Assembly (NCBI GenBank): GCA_003991915.1
Contig: RQTK01000020.1
Span: 378,394-442,393, forward strand
Source of the DNA: Elysia chlorotica
Taxonomy: Eukaryota > Mollusca > Gastropoda > Plakobranchidae
Direction: 5' to 3'
DNA: 64,000 nt
In this document: positions 40,562 to 53,403 of the stretch, piece by piece
Layout: the number at the start of each line of letters is the position of its first letter
Position numbering within the stretch: position 1 is the stretch's first letter
Program-made: the position numbers and the translations under genes
The notes under the pieces: generated by a model
Told to the model about the DNA's origin: nothing
Databases searched by the model: none
What the model saw: only the letters and a program-made list of their open reading frames with translations

Positions 40562-43500
40562 GTGAGTAGTTGTTGTTTTATTATTAAGTTTTATTCAGCT
40601 GTCTTGTTTGTTCTTCTTGTATTTGATTTGTGTGTGTGTGTGTGCAAAAAGTAATATTTGTTTCAGTGTTAAAATTAGACAGGCGTGTTTGTTTTGTTGT
40701 TGTTATGTTTCTATTTCTTTTTTTTTCAATGCAAAAAAGTTACGCCTACTATATTTGTAAGCCCATTTCATTTTAGTAATGTGTTTTTTTTATAGCCTTA
40801 AAGGAGAAACATAACTTTCTTTATGTGTCAACATCAAGTAAGATAATTTAAATCAGGTTTAAATTGGGGATCTTTTTTTAAAGCCAACATGAAACATATA
40901 GTGATCATACTGATCATCTTTGCATGTCTTGTATGCATTGGCATTTTTTTTTATTTGAGCTTTGCTTTTTTTTTTTTTAATCATTTCCCTCATTATTTGA
41001 TCATTTAATATAGAATGCGGGTTAAAGTTATCCGCTTCCTTGCATCTTGGTACTTAAAACCCAAGTATAGACTCCACATGTATCATGTACTTTAGGCTAC
41101 AAACTACTTTCATTGACATAGTAACCCAATCGTTTTTTTATATATTGACACACACCAAGCTTTCATATCCAATTCAATGCTCAGGTTGTCTTTTGCACGC
41201 ACTGCTAGTGGTGAACTGGTCATGTAAAACTTTTGGTTCAGTCAATCAAGCACTGCTTGTCATTCCTTGGTGTGAACTCAGATTGTCTCCTAGTCACGTG
41301 CGTCAGTTCATCATATTTTTACTGTCTACAACGTTATTTCAGCAAAGACTTTTATTATATATGGGCATGGTCTCCATTAATGGTTTACTTGCTGAACAAA
41401 GTTTGTTAATTTTTGTTCTACATTGTACTACAATATGTGCAGAAAACTTTCAGCTTTCAACTGTGGTCATTCAGATCATTTGTGTCTGCCAGTTTATCAT
41501 GCACTTGAATCTGTATCCAAAGTTTTCTTGTTTTTGTCTGAGGGTATTAAGGACCATGCAAGTCCGTTTTTTGCCATACAGGTCATGAATTTTTGCAAGC
41601 TTCAGATATTTTCCTTCTATCTCTTGAATTTTAGTTTTTAGAGTATATTGAAGTTCAGGGTAGTGTATTTATGAAAACTCCAACTTTACATGTGGGGGAC
41701 ATTTGAGGCTGTATCAGTTTACAAATATAATTCAAAATTTGATTTACAACAATTGCTAAAGTTTTAAAAAAAAGTATTGGTACATGCAATTTATAGATTT
41801 AAGATCTTGTGGATTCTCTGTAAATTTTATCTTTATTAGTTTAATTTTGTTTTGTTTTGTTGTTGATCAAGATTAGTGCCTTTTATTGACGTTTTTTTTC
41901 CCCTTCATGTCTAATGCTTGTAATAGTAAAGATGTAAAAAGGTACCTGGCATTGTGAAATCAGTTTAACACTAAAAATTGTCTAACCTGATTAGATTTAT
42001 GTTTCTTTGCTTATCAATTTTTCGTAGCGCCCTGTTTTTCTTGTATTTTTTGTTGTATTGGTTAGCCATTGTGCACAATTATGTGCTTCTTCATCGTAAA
42101 GCTTATAAATAGCTTCCGAAAAATTATAGTTTTTAATATCAAATTTCTAATATATCATAGTCATGCTATTGAACATGTATTTTATTTATTTAAAGAAAGA
42201 TAAATCTCTTGTCATTGGGTTTTCTTTATATCTCTCCTATTTTAAAGCTTTAATTAGTCATGATGAATTATTGTTTTTTGATAGCATGTTTCTGCTTCCC
42301 CCCCCCCCAATGATGTTTTGACCTTTTTATAACAGTACTGTAGTGTTTTTCTGTTGGAAGAAGGAAATGACTAGCAGCTTCACACCAAAGTGTTTAATTT
42401 CAAGCCTCTCCTATTTGAAGTAGTAAATCTAATAGCACCATTAATTTAAAGAAGCATCAATTTAGAAAAATTATGAGAATTATAACTTTTTAAATGGCTT
42501 TTTAGGGCTGATTACAAGACAAATGGGTGTGTTTGGAATAGATGGAGGCAAGTAACTTCTTCTAAACGTTAACGGGTGATAATAATGATTCACTGTGGTT
42601 GACTTATTCTGATCAGTCTTTCACCTTATCTCTCACGGATTTGAACTTCATCTTAACTCATTTTGACAATTTTCTACAATCATTTATTATGTGTATCATA
42701 GTGTGCATATTCCTTACATTTTCTGTGGGTAGCCTCCTTACCTGCATGCTATATTATTCCAAAATAAGTTTTGTTTGGTTGCTTTCTCTATGCTGGGATT
42801 AGCTGCATTAAATGATGTTTTGCACCTGTTTAATTTTATTCATTTTTTAGGACTGGTTTTATAGGAATTTATTCACTACTAATTATAGGACACACACTTA
42901 TAGAACATTATTGTAAACGATAATATTTTTTCCCATGACGAATTTGTAAAATTAATCTATAGATTTTTTTAACTATTAGAGATTTAAAATTGTGTACATA
43001 GTCTTTTTTTTCCCCCCACTAAAGCCATTTTTTATTATTCAGAGGATAAAAGTAGGATTCCTATTCATCTTAAAACATTTTGTTTTTCAACATGGCATAC
43101 TTTCAAAGTTGTTTTTGTTTTAGCTTGAAATGATGCTTACTGGATATTGTAAACCTTTTGCAGTGACACCACTTTTATAAATATTTTTAATTTGTCGTGA
43201 GAATAATTTTGTCGATGTATTGTTTCGATGAAATTTTAAGTTCCCTTTTCATTCACCTTGATTCAGAGCATTTTGAAAAGAATTGTCTATTGTAGCTGAT
43301 TTGGGCAAGCTCTGCGTAGGTTTTTTTGTTGTTGTTTTTTTAAAAATAAAATTAGTTTGAATGTACAGTGGAAACCTCATAATTCGAATTGCTTGGAAAT
43401 TGACCAAAAACTTCGAATTAAGAGAAATTGAATTACACAAGTGAACATACCTGAAGCACAAAACTGTTAAAATTAGTAGACAGCTCTTTTTTTTTTTTAA

Positions 43501-45188
43501 ACTGCAACCTTCTCCCAGCCCCAGTTCTGTGAAAGGCATGCCTTGGGCAGTAATGAGCATTGGATTCTGCTTGACATTTGTATTATCAGACTTCGTTTTG
43601 TGAGGTTTCCACTGTATCTAACAAATTAAATATACATGTTGTTAATGTAGGTTCTAAAATCAAAATGTAGGCTGGCTTTCAAACAAGGGTGATAGACAAA
43701 CCAGGGTAAATCACACCATGTGCCATGTAAAGGCTCATGTAAATTTGTGTCTTTTTATGTGTGAATGTATGTGGTGCTCAAGTAAAGTCTAGTAAAAAAT
43801 ACTTGGCGGAAAAGCATGGGAAGATTGTGTAAAAACTCATAATTTGGGCCATAAACTTTTATTTGCTGAAGGCTGTAGGGATGTTGATTCCGAAGAATCG
43901 GAGAAACTATGGGCAAAGAAAAAGAATATGAAAATTATGTTTATTTGGGCGAGATACATTGTTGAATTTATGGAACCCTTCATGAACTGTTTAACATCAA
44001 CTTTGTATAGACAAGACATGTTGCATTGGATCATTGCATTTCCTCTCCCTTCTATTTTCTGAAATAGCTTATAATATAGAAACTGTTTTAGAAAAAAATC
44101 AGGTAACCTAGAACTGGATTTTGCCATTTGAAATGTTAAACAGTACTCTTCAAATCCACTGATGGTCAGTTACACTGGCTACTGAGTTTTTGTTGTTGTT
44201 GGTTTTTAAATAGTTTTTTTAAATCCAATGGATACATGCTATGAGTATGATAAAACAATATATACGCAATGTTTAAGGTTCTAGCGATATTTAATCTTAA
44301 GCTGTCCGTATTAACCAATTTTTAATTTTTTTTAAAAACACAGTATGTAATCCTCAAAATGTTAAGTCAATGGAATCGTGATAAAATAAGAGCCTGTACA
44401 ATGCACTTTAGTGCAATATGAGTGTCTTTGGTGAGGGCCCTTTCATTCTTTTCACCCATTTTGGTACCTTATTTTTAACAATAAATTATTTATATTTTGC
44501 ATTTTTTTTAAATACTGTTCTTGAAGCCTTTTTTGTTGTTGTAAGGTCACGTGGTTGTACATATTATCTTAAGTTAAATATTTCATTTTTTTTTTTAAAG
44601 TGTGTTTTACTTTATCAAAAGAAAAAAATTTAAGTGGAGTTGATCCTAGTTTAAAAGCATACAGTAAATGAAAGATTCTGTTTTGAAATATGCTGAATCT
44701 AAATTTATTTAGTTGTGCATGATTCATAACAGAAATTTAAATGCACTGAAACAAGATACTTTCTTTGTTCTCCAGTTTTTGTAGAGCTATTTGATCTAAT
44801 TCCTATTAAATAACCTGTCAATGATGACAGTTTAAATTCCTTATGCATGTCATCTCTTTTATTTGCCAGCCTCCCCAGTATTTTCATATACACTTTTGGA
44901 GAAGGTTGCATAGCTTGCTTTGATGTTTTTTGGCTTTTTATGGCATCTAGCATTTTTGGTTTGGTTTTTTATTATTATTATAAAATTCTTTTTTAATGAG
45001 AGAAAAGAAGAGAGATGGAAAGGGGGAGGGGAGGGGAGTTGCTAAGGTAAAAAATTATGGTTCCATTCAAAACAAGATTTAATTCTTCTCCTATAGGGTT
45101 ATGGGGCTATCCATCAATGATAATGAGAGTGGCATATAACCACTGACACGTTTTCTCCGCACCCTTCCCTCCTTTCCGCCCGTTGTAG
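40562..45188 (+). other. CK1 intron 7 (proximal part)
   Basis: 4.6 kb, T-rich. Contains a pogo-like MITE at 43366-43614. A 167-codon open frame at 41085-41588 has no recognisable domain and is judged chance. Confidence 0.8.
43366..43614. mobile_element. pogo/Tigger-like MITE with TA target duplication
   Basis: A 249-bp element opens with CAGTGGAAACCTCA and closes with its exact inverted copy, TGAGGTTTCCACTG, flanked on both sides by TA (43364-43365 and 43615-43616). CAGTGG-AACCTC ends and TA duplication are typical of pogo/Tigger elements in the Tc1-mariner superfamily. No transposase is present. Confidence 0.85.
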
Positions 45189-45454
45189 ATGTAAAAGGGC
45201 AGCAGTCTGGCCGAGGCAAGGACCGGCTGCCCGTGCGACTCTCCCTGGCCACCAAGGGGTCAGAGGGCCAGGAGGGCACCACCACTGCCGGTGCGCCAGC
45301 CCAGGTGCTCGTCGCGTCCGACCGCCTGGCCACCCCGTCCTCCGGCGGACGCATCAGCTTCAAGGGCTCGGGCCTGCCAGTCCCCGTGGGCAGCACGGAC
45401 GGATCAAAGTTCCGCAGGATGGCGGCCGACGGCCAGGCCAAGGGCAAGCGATGA
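45189..45454 (+). CDS. CSNK1D/E: CK1 delta/epsilon alternative last exon A: novel tail
   Basis: Acceptor CGTTGTAG. The single A left by exon 7 plus AT gives Asn, then VKGQQSGRGKDRLPVRLSLA, TKGSEGQEGTTTAGAPAQVL, VASDRLATPSSGGRISFKGS, GLPVPVGSTDGSKFRRMAAD, GQAKGKR and TGA at 45452-45454. Splicing gives a 429-residue kinase. The tail is Ser/Thr/Gly-rich and basic at its end. I do not recognise it in known CK1 tails. Coding is supported by the splice phase, an open frame through 266 nt, and strong GC enrichment (44 of 60 bases at 45241-45300) against AT-rich flanks. The following AT-rich 3' UTR has several AATAAA candidates, none clearly favoured. Confidence 0.8.
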
Positions 45455-48333
45455 GGAGAGAGAGAGATGGGGGGGTTGAACTAGCGTTATTTGAGACCAA
45501 AGACTACTAGACTACTCATGGCTTTAGTATATCAATTGTGAAATTGTGAAAGGATTTGGAGTATATAGCGTAAGATAATAATGGCAGTTGCTTCCTTCTT
45601 TAAACCTTAGTAAAACAAGAGTCTGAAAGTTGCTCAGCCGCCTTAATTTGAAAGATTGAGCATGCGTCAACTCCTTATACCAAAAGCACGAAGAGATCTT
45701 TTTGTGAAAAGTCTCACTAAACTGATAGTCTCTGTTTCTATTGTAAAGGCAGATGAAACTGTTATTTATTAGGTTACCTACTGCTAATCACAAAGTTTGG
45801 CATCTCATCAAGCAATTGTTTTTGTTGAACGATTGTCAAGAAGACTATCAAACTATAATAGCGAGTTGGTTTGGGTTTTTATTTTTTTGTACTTTCGTTG
45901 CAAAAATCAAGGCTGGTTTACAAAATGGTGTATCTCTTTGAATTTTGATATTGTCTTCAGTTGATTGAGGATTTTGCTAAGGATCCCTAGAAATGTAAAC
46001 AATGAAAGTTGTCACATCTAGAAGGTAGATATTTACCCAGATCAGATTGATCTGTTAAATCTAGCCTTAACATTTTGTTATTTCTTCATATGTAAAGTGT
46101 AGGATGTTCTTATTTTACTTTATATATTTCAATTAAGGTCCCTCAATTTATTCCTTATCAATAGCTTTTCAGGGGAGAAATTACAATATCTTTTTTTCTC
46201 ATTATGTTCTAGCTACCCACCTTCAGTCTTGATTTTCTGATGCCATTGCATTCAAAAACTTGTGTAATCAGTGTAAAGAAACCTGATTTGGCTAGTGTCA
46301 AGGTTATCAAAATGATAAGGAATGATTTGGAACTTTCCATCAGTAATGCCTCCATACCGGCAAAAAAATGATGGGTGTGATGAGTCTCAGTACTTAAAAG
46401 TTATGATTGATTTGCTCACAGCCGTCGGGCTCCAGAAAATTGGCAGATAGCTGCAGATTCAAGCACTGCATTTTGATCTGTGAACAATGTAAAGGCAACT
46501 TATATGACTTTGAGAGTGGCTTCAGAAATTTTTATATGGAGAAATACAACCAATTTTGGTCACGCCGATTTTTTTTATATTATAACACTTTTTTAAAAAC
46601 TGCGAATAAACACTTTGGACAAAATCTGAAATTTAAAAACAACAACAAAAAAAATATATATGGATGTTTTTTTTTCAAGCCCCTCTCCTTCATATATTTT
46701 GTACAAATTGCCTTTCTTTTTTGTTGTGGATTGCTTTTATCTTATTGGTTGCATTGATGTGTATGATCTTTCATCTCAATTGGAAATCTATGAAATTGTT
46801 TTAGGGATCTAGCCAGTTAAATATATTTCCATCATTGTGTGAACCCATAACAAACATATAGATATGCCAAGTGTATAATGTACATAAAAGCTTGTCAGGC
46901 ATTCATTATTGTGATAGATGTACAGCTAGATGATTGGTCAGTATTAAATGACTTGTCCAAGAATATTGACTATCTGCTAAATATACACTGCACTTCGTTC
47001 CTCTAAAACATACTAGAATAAGTCAGATTTGTATATATTTCTTTTGCGAGAAATTTGAAATTGCCTCTTCATGAATGGTTCAAGTTAATTTGATTCTAAA
47101 TCTAATTCTAATTTGTTTTCCCATGAAAGAAAATTGAACCTAAAAGAATTTTTTTTAGTTCACATTCTTGGCTTTTATGTGGCTTGTGTTAATATGGGCT
47201 TAGAAGAACGCCCTTTGGTGTGATAGAATCCTATAGCCCAAAGTTTGTTCTGAGGTGATAGCTGTCAAGGTAAATCTAGTGGATGTCCATGTAGGAGAGA
47301 GTGGCTACAGTTAGTAGCAGGTTAGTGAAGATACATCCTCATGTGATCAGCAACAAAAAACAAACAAAAAAAAACACTGAGACTCTGTGTTCACTTTTAC
47401 CATTTTATGTTGCTAGTATTATCTTGTTTATTTCCTTTATGTGTCTGAGAGTCATGCAGTCACAAGTGAGTGTAAATAGAGAAGACAAACAAAAACAAAC
47501 TTGTGCTTGTTTGTTTTGTACATAGATATTTCTTGATTGTCCGTCATTTTGTGGTGTTATCTGTTATCTTTTTTTTACATGTACATCTTTGTTTCTTGGT
47601 GAATGTTAGATAAAAATGTTAAAGAAGATGTTGTAAATGTGCTAAATGGGATTGTTATTTAAAAATTGGGTGCAAAATCTTGTTTTACTCAACTTGAGTG
47701 GAATACAATTTTTCCACAATGAAACTTGAGTTTTGTCCAAAGCAGTGGTGTGCTGTTCCTGTTAAATTTCGTCCTATATGATTTTAAAAAGAAGTTTATC
47801 ATACAGTGTGTTAGCCTTTCAGCACCATGAAATAATGAGAGGTTTACACATTTTAAAAACCTTACTAGAATTGGGATACCTGTGTCTCCTAAATATTGAG
47901 TCAGATGTTTCCGATCTTTTTATACAGCCTCTCTTTTGTGGTAAACTATAGTATAGGTTGGTTGTATTTTAATTGAATAATATTACACAGTTGGCAATAT
48001 TAGGCCCCATTTTTTGTGTGACTGGAATTAAAATTTTTGTCTAGATTCGCTCTTTCGATTATTTTCTAGGCAAGCTGAAATATGTCTGAAAAACATTAAT
48101 TTTTCTATGGCATGGTGAATTTTACAAAATATAGTGGAACTTTTTTTTTATCATTCGAGGCAAAAAAAAAGTTAACAAGTAAATAGACGTTCCAGTGCTA
48201 GTGCGCTGAGTCACCATTGAGAATAAATCTGTAAGTTGGAGCTAAAGATTTCATCTTCATATTTCTATAACTTTTTTTTTTAAACAAATTCTTTATGTGC
48301 TACTGTACATTGCAAGATTGTCTATTTGGATGT

Positions 48334-48336
<3 letters not shown>

Positions 48337-48398
<62 letters not shown>
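48337..48398. repeat. (CT)n microsatellite
   Basis: CT run with one CTAT interruption near 48385. Confidence 0.95.
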
Positions 48399-48399
<1 letters not shown>

Positions 48400-48912
48400 T
48401 ATTTTCTTAAGCTTTTCTGTCTGTGGGGAAAGATTTGATATTTGGTGCTCTTTCTCAAGTCATCAAGGTTCTTCTCACTTTCAGAACATTTTGTAAATAT
48501 TTATTATACCCTTCAAGACTTGTCACGTTTGTCTTGGTATAGTTGAAGAACCATGTACATAAATTATTTTTTTTTGTTAATATTTTTTCGGTAATGTACA
48601 TTTTCACAACCCTCCTGTGTTCTTCACACCAAATGTACAACTAAATGCTTACAAATCATGTGAGACCAATTGTTAGTGTTTTGGTTGCTGTTGTATGTTT
48701 CTTCATTATGTGAAACTGAATGCAACTAGAACTCAGTATTCTGTTTATAATGGTCAGAATGAGAAAAGGGCTTTAATTTTATCTAGAAATCATCTTCTTT
48801 CAAGTGGTAGCTCCTGTGATATGTTTTCCATCATTATTTTTGTTTCTTGTTTTCATGTGCCGTGCAGAGAATAGATGTGTTTTGTTTCCGCACTTAACAG
48901 TTTTTGTAAAGT

Positions 48913-49130
48913 GAGGCAACTGGGCTGAATCAGGTACAAGTTGCTGCTCAAGTTACTACTCTAAATTAACCTTTTTCATTTGGGAATAAAAAGAAATATC
49001 TCATATTCTAGAGACAAGGGTCATAATATTTTCAACCTCTAACTGTATTTTCTGCTTCATAACATAACACATGAATATCTTAACGAGTCCAAATTCAGTC
49101 TTGTGCTTGATTCGTTGTGGTTGGTTCACA
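48913..49130. mobile_element. Diverged MITE family M1, copy 2
   Basis: Left end GCAACTGGGCTGAATCAGGT ACAAGT matches the M1 end; the right end has CTTGTGCTTGATTCG and GTGGTTGGTT. More decayed than the copy in intron 1. Confidence 0.55.
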
Positions 49131-51759
49131 AATGTGTTTGCTTCCTACCGTAGACTTTTGCTGTCTATGGTAAAACCGTATCATATTTATCATGGAATGT
49201 TTGAATAAGATGGCGAGGCTGAAGCAATGAAGGCAACTATGTACTTGTTAAGTGTGTTTGTTTTTCTTACTTTGCTACTATTATTTCAAAACGCTTTTAT
49301 GGTATGTGATATGGACAATTGCAATTTTTAAATCTTAACTGGTTTCTAAGCCAAAACTGAATTATTAAATGGGTGATCTTCTGTTTTTCTTTTTAAGCCT
49401 TTATTTGTCATTAAGAATTAGAGACTGTTAACAAACATTTCAAGATATTTAATTAATGCTTGTATTTAGATTTTTTATCTGATAAACTAAATATTGAAAG
49501 AGGTGTATGGGAGATTGGAATATTTTTTAGAGCAAATTCCTCTAAGGATTTGGTTACACTTCTTTTTTTTTTTTTATGAAGTAGTTCTAAAGTTCAGTCT
49601 CGTTTTTTTTTCTCTTTAAATAATTTTTTTTTTCACTGTGGTTTTAACGGGTTTTTTTTTTTAAATATATATATATATGACCAGTGTAGGGTATATCACC
49701 ATTTTACCTGCCTGGTCCGGTAATTTTCTTTGTATTTAATTTTTGGAGATAGCAACATTGGTCAGACTTAAGGCCAATATTTTTGAGAATCGTGTTTTTA
49801 TTCAGCTTTGAATATATTGAAACCTTGAATTAACTTAACTCAATGTGTACAGTACAACTACAAGCAAATTTTCATAGTTTTGAAAAGAATTCTTCAAGTG
49901 TGTATTTTTAAGTTTTCTGTTTGACATAGTAAAAATAAATTATACATGTCTAGTACTAGCAGTTTTTAAAAGGACAATCATTTTCTTGATGTTTGGCTAT
50001 TTAATAATGTTTGACTTGGCATAAATGGTTTCCCTTTTTAAAGGTATATAAGGTTTTTAAGTGTTTTCTTTATGTGCTGAAGTGCTTAGGGATGATTTCT
50101 AAATTCTATGTCCTCTGTTGTAATTCAGTTGACAAAAATAAATATGAAAGCAAATGTTTCCTGAAGTCAGGCATTGTCACTCCTTGTTGTAATTGTACAG
50201 TATGTGTTTCAAATTTTCCTCAACTGTCACTTTATGTAGCAGCAGACTTTTGGTAAACGTTTTTTTTTTCACATTTTTTAGATTTGTTTTTTGTATTTTT
50301 TTCCTTTCAGAATTTTAGTTCATTTTCCCAGATTTAGGAGAAAGTTCTGAAAAAGAATGTATACAACTTGTTGGGTTTTCTTTTTTTTTTTTAATCTGTT
50401 TCATAACCTTTTTTTTTTCAACCATGCCACTTTTACAGATATCACATCTATTTAAGTGTTCAATATTATGTTAGTATCATTAAGTTGTAAAGTTAGATTG
50501 GTAATTGAGACTGAGAGCACCAAAATGATGCAACACAATCTCACATTTTCAATGAATTCTACATTGCATGACATACACAGGCATCCACAAAATAAATAAG
50601 TGGGGAGGGTGGGGAGATTTAGTGTAGCTCTTTGCTTTTCCAAAAATTTAGACAGAAGCTGGATTTTTATGACATTGAATCACATACACCTAAAAGCCAC
50701 TATAACAAACAAAAAAAACTTAAGTTGTGCTTCAAAGTCAGATGCAACTATTCATATGAATTGCTTCACACTCAATACACATTGTGCTGTACAATATGTA
50801 AAGCTGCAGGGAAAAGCATGTAATGTCAGAATTATTTGTTATACAGTGGTATCCGCCTAAGAACCCACCCTTAGGGATACAAAAAAGCGGGTTCTTACGG
50901 AAGAAGAAAATGTGCTTTGGAGTCGGTAAACAAATGATCAGTCCTCAGTGAGTAGTTGTCTGTGGTTAATTTATATTATCATAGGTTCCCCGAGTTGTTG
51001 TTTTTTCTCTTTAGATTCTAACTGTGGGTCTTTAGTTCGCTTTTGCCGAACATTAAAATATTGAGATAAAGGCACTCACACTCTTGACATTACTTTTGAC
51101 CTACCTTTTTCTGCACAATTTGTATGCTTTTACTATTCAGAGAGATAAAGGAGTCATCGTTGCTACTACTATAATGTATCATCTGTCCAAAGACATAATG
51201 GGCACAATATGGCCGTTACCGTGCTGACGTGCCGTAAAAACAAACTCACTCTGATCTGACATCAGTCTTTGGAATGCATTGAATCGTAAAGAAAAATATT
51301 CTTTGTTAAGAGAAAGATCAGAGAGAGAGAGATGGAGAGAGTGAGACAAAGGTAGGAAAGGGAGGTCGTGAAAAAAGAGAGAATGAGATGGGGGTATAAA
51401 GAGAGAGAAAGAACAAACAACTTTCAAAAAGGAATTGTATGAAGGCACCATCAATCTTGAGCAGCCAGATGTTTACACCTGCATGTCAAACACCTTGATT
51501 TCCCTGCCCCTAGACTACATACATGAAACTAGTGCGGGAAGTTGGCGATAGAAAAGGAAGATTTGCTTGATTTTGACCAGATGGCCTACAGGTGTTACAG
51601 CACTTTCAGAGTAGTGTACACATATTCTCAAGGTCTAAGAACTATAGAAACTGTCAACTCTCTTGTAAGGGATCAAAATTTAATTTGAGGAAATTGAATA
51701 AAATCGAATATGCAACCATAAGGTTTGATATTGCAAACCCTTAGAGTTAATATGAGCCA

Positions 51760-51812
51760 CTGTGAGAGAGGGAGAGAGAAAGAAAGAGAGAGAGAGGGGG
51801 GGGGAGCCTTCT

Positions 51813-51861
<49 letters not shown>

Positions 51862-52105
51862 AGAGAGAAAGAGAGAGAGAGAAACAGAGGGGAGAGAGTG
51901 TGGGAAGATGGAAGAGAGGGGGAGAAGAGAGGAAGAAAAGAGAAAGAATGGGGCGGAAATATAGAGGGTGAGAGAGAAAGAAAGAATGGGAATGACAAGG
52001 TCAGAGATAGAAACGAAAGGAAGGGCGACAGTAAGAAAGAAAAAGAGAGAGAAGGAAAGAAAGAAGAGACAGACAGACGGAGAGAGGGATAGAGAGAATG
52101 CGCAC
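51760..52105. repeat. Purine-rich tract with (AG)n core
   Basis: About 345 bases nearly all A and G on the plus strand, with a pure AG core at about 51814-51857. Lies within the 2.0-kb inverted-repeat element. Confidence 0.93.
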
Positions 52106-52230
52106 CCTTTCAGTTTGTTAACAAATTAGTGATTGACATTTGTTGAGCAACCAAGAGGAGTGGTGGGCAGGATTTTTAAAAAAGTGGGGTGTTTGTTGAA
52201 TGGTCAAATCACTTTCACCCCTCAATGATT

Positions 52231-52314
52231 GGATACCTACCCACTCTTGCGTAACGTAACAACTGCTGTCCTGGATACCTACCGACTCTTAGTACGGAAC
52301 GAAACAACTGCTGT
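52231..52314. repeat. 42-bp tandem duplication
   Basis: GGATACCTACC-ACTCTT...AACAACTGCTGTCC occurs at 52231 and 52273 with small differences. Confidence 0.85.
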
Positions 52315-52963
52315 CCACCTGTGATTTTTATTCGAGGGCATGCCCTACTTACTGAGGGAGGGGATAATCTCCTTCGGTTAAAATCTCAATGTAAAACTCG
52401 AGTTTCCTGACTGTAGACCCACAGGCGCCGCGTATCGGTGTGACAGAGAGATGACGGGAGGAAGATTTCTCTGATCTTCGTATGTGGCTCTAGCCTAGCC
52501 TACGGTTTACTAAAGTTCAGAGGCTCGTGTATGTTCACCCCCCACCGCCGTGTGATCGCGTGTTATCAAATACGCGTGGCGCTCCTGTCAGTCTTAGATC
52601 ACTATAGAAATAATCACCATGCTGCGGATGGTAAAATGTGTTAGCTTGAAAAGATTTTTTTTATAAATTATGTTATTTGTTAAAACGGGTTCTTTTACTT
52701 TATACGCGACCAAAAGCGGGTGGGTAGGGGTGTTACTGAAAGAGAAATCATTGTGTTTCATAGAGCGAGCGAGTTCAAAGACTGAGTGGGTTTGTAAGCA
52801 GAGAGTTCTTAAGTGCAGACCACTGTAGTATAGTTTTGTTTTTCTCTGTTCCTGATTCTATAAAGGTAATAATTATGTCCATTTAACAACATAAACTTAA
52901 GTTAAAGACTTCACACAAGTGGTAAAACTTGAGATCTTTTTCTGTATCTCAATTTCTCTCCAG

Positions 52964-53229
52964 ACGTGTCTCCCAGGCCGATATCCCGAGAGCGTGAACG
53001 CCGCACCAGCACCCGCCTGCACCGAGGCATCCCCACCAGCTCGGACCTTCAACGCGAGGCGACGCGCATGTCCATGGGCCAGCCTGGCCTCCCACAGGGC
53101 AGCATCATGTCCGGCTTGGGGCCTGGCCCAGCCATGATGGTCTCCACGCCTGGGGGAGGTCGAAGGGGCAGCGCGTCCAAGGAGGATGTTCCTCGGTCGG
53201 GATCGTCCAAGCATGTGCGAAACAAGTGA
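52964..53229 (+). CDS. CSNK1D/E: CK1 delta/epsilon alternative last exon B: conserved tail
   Basis: Acceptor TTTCTCTCCAG. A from exon 7 plus AC gives Asn, then VSPRPISRERERRTSTRLHR, GIPTSSDLQREATRMSMGQP, GLPQGSIMSGLGPGPAMMVS, TPGGGRRGSASKEDVPRSGS, SKHVRNK and TGA at 53227-53229. SPRP-S-ERER--S-RLHRG-P...SSDL...SRMS is the conserved distal tail of animal CK1 delta/epsilon, so this is the ancestral ending. It also yields 429 residues, and the exon is 266 nt, the same length as exon A. It is GC-rich. The tail is expected to be the autophosphorylated, autoinhibitory region. Confidence 0.93.
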
Positions 53230-53403
53230 ACCTGAGCGGCGATTTATCAAACATCAGAGCTGCCAGCTCCACAAGCCATCAGTGGGTTGTAAGAAGAATA
53301 GTCTGATAAGCTTACCACTCTTATGATACAAGAAGAAGAAGGCTTATGGTGAGTTGTAAGCTACCGCGAAGTTTGGCTTATAACCCAAAGTGTACAAATG
53401 TGA

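Larger units (their letters stand above)
45455..50843 (+). other. 3' UTR of isoform A / intron for isoform B
   Basis: AT-rich with no exon seen. Holds a CT microsatellite at 48337-48398 and a diverged M1 element at 48913-49130. AATAAA hexamers occur near 46604, 48224, 49935 and 50138. Confidence 0.6.
50844..52825. mobile_element. 2.0-kb TA-flanked terminal-inverted-repeat element
   Basis: The left end CAGTGGTATCCGCCTAAGAA and the reverse complement of the right end, CAGTGGTCTGCACTTAAGAA, agree at about 20 of the first 26 positions. TA flanks both sides (50842-50843 and 52826-52827). A subterminal hairpin, CTAAGAACCC...GCGGGTTCTTACGG, lies at the left end. Inside are an inverted SINE fragment (51212-51250), a long purine tract and a 42-bp duplication. 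No transposase could be recognised, so it looks non-autonomous or is a decayed composite. Confidence 0.65.

Noticed and set aside
41085..41588. 167-codon open frame in CK1 intron 7
   Set aside because: Hydrophobic and Cys-rich composition follows T-rich DNA, another frame is also open over part of it, and no domain or splice signal was recognised.
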